The translations under genes and the position numbers were made by a program. DNA of 64,000 nt, from contig CANKOI010000003.1 in the NCBI GenBank assembly GCA_947484175.1, positions 1 through 64,000 on the forward strand, given 5' to 3'. Below the pieces are notes generated by a model that saw nothing but the letters and a program-made list of their open reading frames with translations, was not told the origin of the DNA and did not search any database. Below are positions 59,580 to 64,000 of this stretch, piece after piece. This DNA comes from Deltaproteobacteria bacterium. GTDB lineage: Bacteria; Myxococcota_A; UBA796; SXON01. How positions within the stretch are numbered: the stretch's first letter is position 1; each line of letters opens with the position of its first letter.

Positions 59580-62500
59580 CGGCGGCGGCGCGCGACCGCG
59601 AGCGCGGCGAGTGCCAACAGGCCGGCCGGTGCGGCCGCACCGGCCGGCGTCGCACAACCACAGCCGCCCTGCAACTCGCCGGGCGCAGTGATGTCGATCG
59701 CCTTGTCGTCGTCGGGCGCGTTGCCGCTGTCATCGCTCCCGTCGGTATCGGAGGTGGCGGTGTCCTCGCCCGTGTCTCCGGTGTCGGCGCCCTCGCCAGT
59801 GTGAACTTGGTCCGTGTCCTCGTGGATCGGCTCGTCCTCGCCGTCACAGTCTTGGTCGATGTCGTCCCCCGGCGTTTCCCGCGCCCCCGGGTACACGGTC
59901 GCGTCGGCATCGTTGCAGTCGTCCGTCGGGTCTTCTGCGGTCGCTTCGCCGGGGTCGTCGCAGTCGAGGTCGATGCTGGCCACCGTGCTCAAAGCGTCGC
60001 GACGGTACCCGTCGCCGTCGGCGTCCACCCCGCATAGCTCGCCGCCGTCACAGTCCTGGTCCACGCCGTCGGACAGTCCTTCCACCGCTCCTACGTGCAC
60101 GTTGGCATCGGCGTCGTTGCAGTCGTCGCCGCCGTAGGCCAGGTCGTCGTGCCCATCGCCGTCCGCGTCGAAGTCCGAGGCTCCGTCGCAGTCCGAGTCC
60201 ACTCCGTCATACCAAGCGTCCGGGGTGCCCGGGTACACGTCGGCGTCGTTGTCGTCGCAATCGCTCCCGCCAACCGCCGCCGCGTCGTACCCGTCCCCGT
60301 CCACGTCGGTGAGATCGGCGCCATCGCAGTCCTGATCGACGCCGTCGTAGGGCGTCTCCGTGCCCGCGGGCGAGGAGGACGCATCCGCGTCGTCACAGTC
60401 GTCCGCGTTGGAGACGTAGCCGGTGGGTTCGTCACACGCATCGGTGGTGACGGCGGGGTCGCCATAGCCGTCGCCATCGGCGTCCGCATACCAGGGAACG
60501 GCGTCCACGGCCGCCACGTCTACGCTGCCGTCGCAGTCGTCGTCCACGCCGTTGCAGGACTCCACGGCGCCCGGGTTGACCGCTGCGTCGTCGTCGTCAC
60601 AATCACTCCCCGCGATGTACCCGTCCCCGTCCGCATCCCACGCGGAAGCCCCGCCGCCTCCGTACGCGCCAATGTCCGACACCGTCCCGTCCGGATCGAG
60701 GTGGGCAGGGTGGCCGACATCGATGTTGGCGGAGCCGGCCGCGAGGGTAAGATCGTCGTTGTCACAGTCCCCGTCGGCGCTGTAGCTCACGAAGCCGGGC
60801 GCGCCGGTGTGGTTTCCGCCCGTCGTGGTGGAGAAGGTGAAGTAGCCGCTGCGGTCGTTGGTGGTGTTCACGTACCAGTCGTTGTAGGTGACATCCGAGC
60901 CCGATGCGGACGCCGAATCGGCCGCGTACACCCCATCGCCGTCGAAGGAATAGGCGACGATGTTGTTGGTTACCTCGGCGCTGGTGTAGAGCGCGTACCA
61001 GCCGCCGCCATAGCCCCCAGCCTCGTTTCCGACCAAGGTGTTGTTCAGGATGTCGAGAGAGGCGAGGCTGTAGCTGTACAGTGCCCCTCCCGACGCGGTC
61101 GCCTCGTTCTCCACGAATACGTTGTTCGCGATGTCCTGGGTGCTGGACACCACCGACGAGCCGTACACCGCTCCGCCATAGGCCGCGGTGTTGGCGCAGA
61201 ACTGGTTGGCGTCCACCTCGAGGTCCGTCGTGTAATAGGCGTAGATGGCGCCCCCGTAATAATAGCCGCCCGCGCTGTTACGCTGGAAGGAGCTGCGGCT
61301 CACGGACGTTCCGGCGGTGTAGGTCACGGCGAGTGCGCCCCCGTGGTAGCCTGCACTGTTGCCACTGAAATCAGTGGACTCGATGTCCAGATCGCTGGCG
61401 CCGTAGGTGGTTGCCGACTGGTAGAGCGCGCCGCCGCTCCCGTAGGTCGTGCCGTTGTCACGAAAGGAGGAGGCGGAAACGGACAGGTCGCTGCCGGTAC
61501 TGGAGTACAAGGCGCCGCCGTCGTAGTAGCTGCTGTTGCTGGAGAAGGTGCTGCCGCTGATCAGGGTGTCGGTGGTGACGAGCGACAGCGCGCCACCGTA
61601 CCCGTACGTGGAACGATTGTCGTCGAACACCGTTTCGTCCATCATCAGGTCGCCCGTCAGCGTGGACGTGTACAGGCCGCCACCACTGTAGTAGGCGACG
61701 TTGTCGGAGAATACACAACCGTCCACCTCCAGCCCGCCGGAGCTCACGAACGCTGCACCCCCATACCCGTAGGTTCCGGTGTTGCTGCCAAACAGGGTGC
61801 CGTCCAACACTACGTCGGTCACGCCCGAAAGGTACAACGCGCCGCCATAATAGTAGGCGATATTGCCGGTGAACTCCCCATCGGTGAGCACGAGGCTCGC
61901 GGCCGCGGTCGCGTAGATCGCGGCCCCGTGGTACCCGTAGTTGTCGGTAAACGAAGGCGAATCCAAGTCCACAGTGGCGGACGCGGCCACGTACACCGCC
62001 CCGGAGTAGCCGGACGTGTAATAATAGGAGTAGTTGTCGTCGAGTTGGTCGTGGCTTCCGGTCCACGCGGCGCCCGCTCCGACATACAGCGCGTTCCCAT
62101 GGGTGTAATACCCCCGATTGGAGGACCAAACGGTGTCTGCCGAGCTCAGGGACGTGCCACTGTCGAGGTACACCGCGCCCCCGTTGTAGTAGCCGGCGTT
62201 GCTGGTGAAGGTGACACCGTCCAGCGTGAGACTCGCCGCCCCCGAGGTGGCGGCGACGTAGATCGCACCCGCATAGTAGGCCCCGTTCGACGTGAAGGTC
62301 GTGTCGGTCACGGCCACCGTCGATGCGGCCTCGGCGTAGATCGCCCCTCCGGCGTACGCGGTGTTGCTGGTGAACGTCGAGCCAGTCACCTCCACGACGC
62401 CACCGCTGTCCACGTACACGCCGCCGCCGTTGAAGCTGGTGGCACCCGACGAGCTCACGGCTAACGTGTCCAAGGTGAGCGTGGACCCGGACACGTAGAT

Positions 62501-62803
62501 GCCGCGGTAGCCCGTGTTGGTGACGCCGAGGTCGCGCAATTCCACGGACTCTCCGGCGTCCACTGTGACGGCGTTGCTGCAACGGCCGCCCGGTGCGATC
62601 ACCGTGGCGGCCGAACCCGCGCCCACGAGGGTAAGGGACTTGCCGGCCGTGTCGACACACTCGGCCCAGGTGCCGGTGTCGATCTCAAGCGTGTCGCCCG
62701 AGGCCGCTGCCGTAACCGCGCTGGAGATGGTGGTGTACGGCCCCGCGGTGCTCACCACGAGGGTGGCGGCGAAGGAGCGTTCGAGGCTGAGGAGAAGCAA
62801 CAT
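59573..62803 (-). CDS. Secreted beta-helix protein with MopE repeats and MYXO-CTERM tail
   Basis: The 1076-residue product starts MLLLLSLERSFAATLVVSTA. Residues about 20-690 are a right-handed parallel beta-helix of many Ser/Gly/Tyr-rich turns (GGAIYAEAASTVAVTDTTFT). About 700-1000 hold six or more MopE-type metal motifs (DADGDGYIAGSDCDDDDAAV). The tail has a Thr/Asp-rich spacer, then GGCGCATPAG, a helix (LLALAALAVA) and RRRRG: a MYXO-CTERM-type sorting signal that is thought to direct surface anchoring. It is probably a cell-surface adhesin or metal-binding protein. Confidence 0.92.
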   Translation of the reverse strand: MLLLLSLERSFAATLVVSTAGPYTTISSAVTAAASGDTLEIDTGTWAECVDTAGKSLTLVGAGSAATVIAPGGRCSNAVTVDAGESVELRDLGVTNTGYRGIYVSGSTLTLDTLAVSSSGATSFNGGGVYVDSGGVVEVTGSTFTSNTAYAGGAIYAEAASTVAVTDTTFTSNGAYYAGAIYVAATSGAASLTLDGVTFTSNAGYYNGGAVYLDSGTSLSSADTVWSSNRGYYTHGNALYVGAGAAWTGSHDQLDDNYSYYYTSGYSGAVYVAASATVDLDSPSFTDNYGYHGAAIYATAAASLVLTDGEFTGNIAYYYGGALYLSGVTDVVLDGTLFGSNTGTYGYGGAAFVSSGGLEVDGCVFSDNVAYYSGGGLYTSTLTGDLMMDETVFDDNRSTYGYGGALSLVTTDTLISGSTFSSNSSYYDGGALYSSTGSDLSVSASSFRDNGTTYGSGGALYQSATTYGASDLDIESTDFSGNSAGYHGGALAVTYTAGTSVSRSSFQRNSAGGYYYGGAIYAYYTTDLEVDANQFCANTAAYGGAVYGSSVVSSTQDIANNVFVENEATASGGALYSYSLASLDILNNTLVGNEAGGYGGGWYALYTSAEVTNNIVAYSFDGDGVYAADSASASGSDVTYNDWYVNTTNDRSGYFTFSTTTGGNHTGAPGFVSYSADGDCDNDDLTLAAGSANIDVGHPAHLDPDGTVSDIGAYGGGGASAWDADGDGYIAGSDCDDDDAAVNPGAVESCNGVDDDCDGSVDVAAVDAVPWYADADGDGYGDPAVTTDACDEPTGYVSNADDCDDADASSSPAGTETPYDGVDQDCDGADLTDVDGDGYDAAAVGGSDCDDNDADVYPGTPDAWYDGVDSDCDGASDFDADGDGHDDLAYGGDDCNDADANVHVGAVEGLSDGVDQDCDGGELCGVDADGDGYRRDALSTVASIDLDCDDPGEATAEDPTDDCNDADATVYPGARETPGDDIDQDCDGEDEPIHEDTDQVHTGEGADTGDTGEDTATSDTDGSDDSGNAPDDDKAIDITAPGELQGGCGCATPAGAAAPAGLLALAALAVARRRRG

Positions 62804-62839
62804 GGAAACCCGCCGGGTGTCTGGGTCGCTGTATCGCGC

Positions 62840-63445
62840 TCAGTGCGCCTCTTCGAACCGGGCATCCTCGTCGTCGTACACGTAGAGCCCACCTTGCAGG
62901 TCGTACACCCACCCGTGCAGGGTGAGTTCTCCACTGGCGAGGTGCTTCTGCACGCACGGATAGGTCGTGAGGTTGGCGAGCTGGTCGAGCACGTTCTCCT
63001 CCACCGCCCGGCGCCATTGGGCGGTGCCGCCGCTCCCGTCACGGGCGGCGGTGTTCGCCACTGCGGCGTCGGCGATCCATCGGCCCAGCTCCGGCATCGC
63101 GGTGGTGTCGACCCCCTCGATCATGGCCTTCACTCCGCCACAGCCGTAGTGGCCGCACACCACGATATGCCCCACCTTGAGGGCCCCGAGGCCGTAGTCC
63201 AGCGCCGCTCCCACGCTGCCCGTGCCTCGGCCGGAGTGTGGGACGAGGTTGGCCACGTTGCGGATCACGAACAACTCGCCGGGCGCCGAATTGGTCAGCA
63301 GCTCCGGCACCACTCGGCTGTCCGCGCATCCGATGTAGAGTGCGTCGGGCGACTGGTGCTCCGAGGCGAGTTGGGCGAGAAACGAACGACTTTGGGCGAC
63401 GTACTCGCGTCGGAACGAAGCGTGACCACGGAGGAGTTTGTGCAT
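62840..63445 (-). CDS. can: Beta-class carbonic anhydrase
   Basis: I start at MHKLLRGHASFRREYVAQSR (201 residues); the track's earlier start lacks support. The zinc ligands are seen in IGCADSRVVPELL (Cys, Asp) and VCGHYGCGGVKAMIEG (His, Cys), the canonical CxDxR and HxxC pairs. It interconverts CO2 and bicarbonate. It may supply bicarbonate to carboxylases. It lies between the beta-helix gene and a truncated gene on the same strand. Confidence 0.95.
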   Translation of the reverse strand: MHKLLRGHASFRREYVAQSRSFLAQLASEHQSPDALYIGCADSRVVPELLTNSAPGELFVIRNVANLVPHSGRGTGSVGAALDYGLGALKVGHIVVCGHYGCGGVKAMIEGVDTTAMPELGRWIADAAVANTAARDGSGGTAQWRRAVEENVLDQLANLTTYPCVQKHLASGELTLHGWVYDLQGGLYVYDDEDARFEEAH

Positions 63446-63458
63446 GGTGGGTCGGGCG

Positions 63459-64000
63459 TTATCGCGTCGGGTCGGGGAAGGCCCACACGACACCGCCTAC
63501 CTCCCCGCCGAGGCTCTGGGAGCGCAGCTCCACCTCGCCCGCTTCCACGGGCACCGAAACCGCCACCGGCGCGTCGTAGGCGAGGACGGCCTCTTGGCTC
63601 CACAGCACGCTTCCGCCTTGGACGACGCTCACCCGGGCCCCCGGCGCGCTGTTCAGGTTCGCGTCGTGGATGCCCACGCGTAGCTCCAGATTCCCTTCCT
63701 CGACCGGCAGGCGCACGATCGCCGTGGGGGTGGCAAACAGTCCGTGGCAGGCGTGTTCGCCTCCGACCAGCAGGCCCGGCCCGAGAGGGGAGCTGTCTTC
63801 GAGGACCGTGCCTACGGTGGCGACGGCGCCGCTGGGATCGGCCTCCTCACAGGTGGCGACCTCGGTGCCCGCGAGCAGGCTGAGGCGGGTGTGCAGGAAG
63901 AACCGGAGGTCGATCACGCGGTGACGGAAGCTCGTGCAGCTGTGGTAGGTGTCCTCGCATGCCGCGTCCTCGATCGTGGCCGCCCACTCGGCCACCTGGG
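63459..64000 (-). CDS. Unknown secreted-type protein (5' end cut by right edge)
   Basis: The frame is open to the window edge, so the N-terminus is missing; the track's start at 63995 is a GTG and not necessarily the real one. The visible 180 residues include Cys pairs (DAACEDTYHSC, VATCEEADPSG, GEHACHGLF), a hydrophobic strand set (LELRVGIHDANL, VSVVQGGSVLWSQ) and a C-terminal FPDPTR. This looks like a disulfide-stabilised beta-sandwich. The function is not recognisable. It ends 13 nt before the carbonic anhydrase gene. Confidence 0.6.
   Translation of the reverse strand, partial: QVAEWAATIEDAACEDTYHSCTSFRHRVIDLRFFLHTRLSLLAGTEVATCEEADPSGAVATVGTVLEDSSPLGPGLLVGGEHACHGLFATPTAIVRLPVEEGNLELRVGIHDANLNSAPGARVSVVQGGSVLWSQEAVLAYDAPVAVSVPVEAGEVELRSQSLGGEVGGVVWAFPDPTR

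Noticed and set aside
60095-62464. 789-residue plus-strand ORF rich in Val/Gly/Arg
   Set aside because: It is antisense to the repetitive beta-helix/MopE gene, and the periodicity comes from the real gene's repeats.

Overview
The window looks like a chromosomal segment of a high-GC member of the Myxococcota. It carries a secreted protein with a MYXO-CTERM-like tail (Cys-Gly-Cys, one membrane helix, arginine tail), MopE-type metal-binding repeats, paired myxobacterial outer-membrane beta-barrels, a CarF-like plasmanylethanolamine desaturase, two Hanks-type Ser/Thr kinases and a TonB receptor fused to a TonB-C-like domain. Coding density is very high and stop/start overlaps (ATGA, GTGA, TTGA, TAATG) are common. 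I saw no transposase, integrase, phage gene or CRISPR array. Most long ORFs opposite real genes are high-GC shadows.

Layout. 1-2.5 kb (minus): two paralogous outer-membrane barrels and a TPR-type protein cut by the left edge, an order reminiscent of gltB-gltA-gltC of Myxococcus gliding motility. 2.6-9.9 kb: a small secreted protein, then a minus-strand TonB operon (lipoprotein, exbB, exbD, tonB, receptor, lipoprotein) preceded by tRNA-Cys and a DUF2817-type peptidase. 10-18 kb (plus): glycosyltransferase, class A penicillin-binding protein, tiny lipoprotein, ispA, tlyA and a MopE-repeat lipoprotein. 18-23 kb: an S41 protease with a long tail, larB-larC for the nickel-pincer cofactor, and a PAS protein with a degenerate kinase stub. 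23.4-30.5 kb: the conserved run rpsB-tsf-pyrH-frr-uppS-cdsA-rseP-tsaB and a small YdcH-like gene (translation, undecaprenyl and phospholipid synthesis, site-2 proteolysis, tRNA t6A).

30.5-35 kb: an aspartate-semialdehyde-dehydrogenase-like protein without its catalytic residues, an 811-residue surface protein/barrel fusion, and truA. 35-40.6 kb: a sensor kinase, a Phd/VapC toxin-antitoxin pair with a readable promoter/operator, the CarF-like gene, and a membrane-anchored kinase. 40.7-46 kb (minus): two HTTM-like membrane proteins alternating with two small paralogous single-helix proteins, then clpA-clpS and tRNA-Gly. 46-55 kb: tamB, a BamA/TamA-family barrel, a multi-helix membrane protein and an unknown CxxC membrane protein. 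55.7-64 kb: purL, a beta-helix/MopE/MYXO-CTERM protein, beta-carbonic anhydrase and a gene cut by the right edge.

The most interesting signal is non-coding. The only two gene-free gaps longer than 300 bases (30524-30834 and 42595-42912) contain the same 270-nt element. The copies align without a gap at about 78% identity, and each can form a long central hairpin in which three base pairs differ by compensatory double changes. This suggests an undescribed structured RNA or dispersed hairpin repeat of this lineage. A second theme is that many exported proteins here have extremely short signal peptides with no basic residue.
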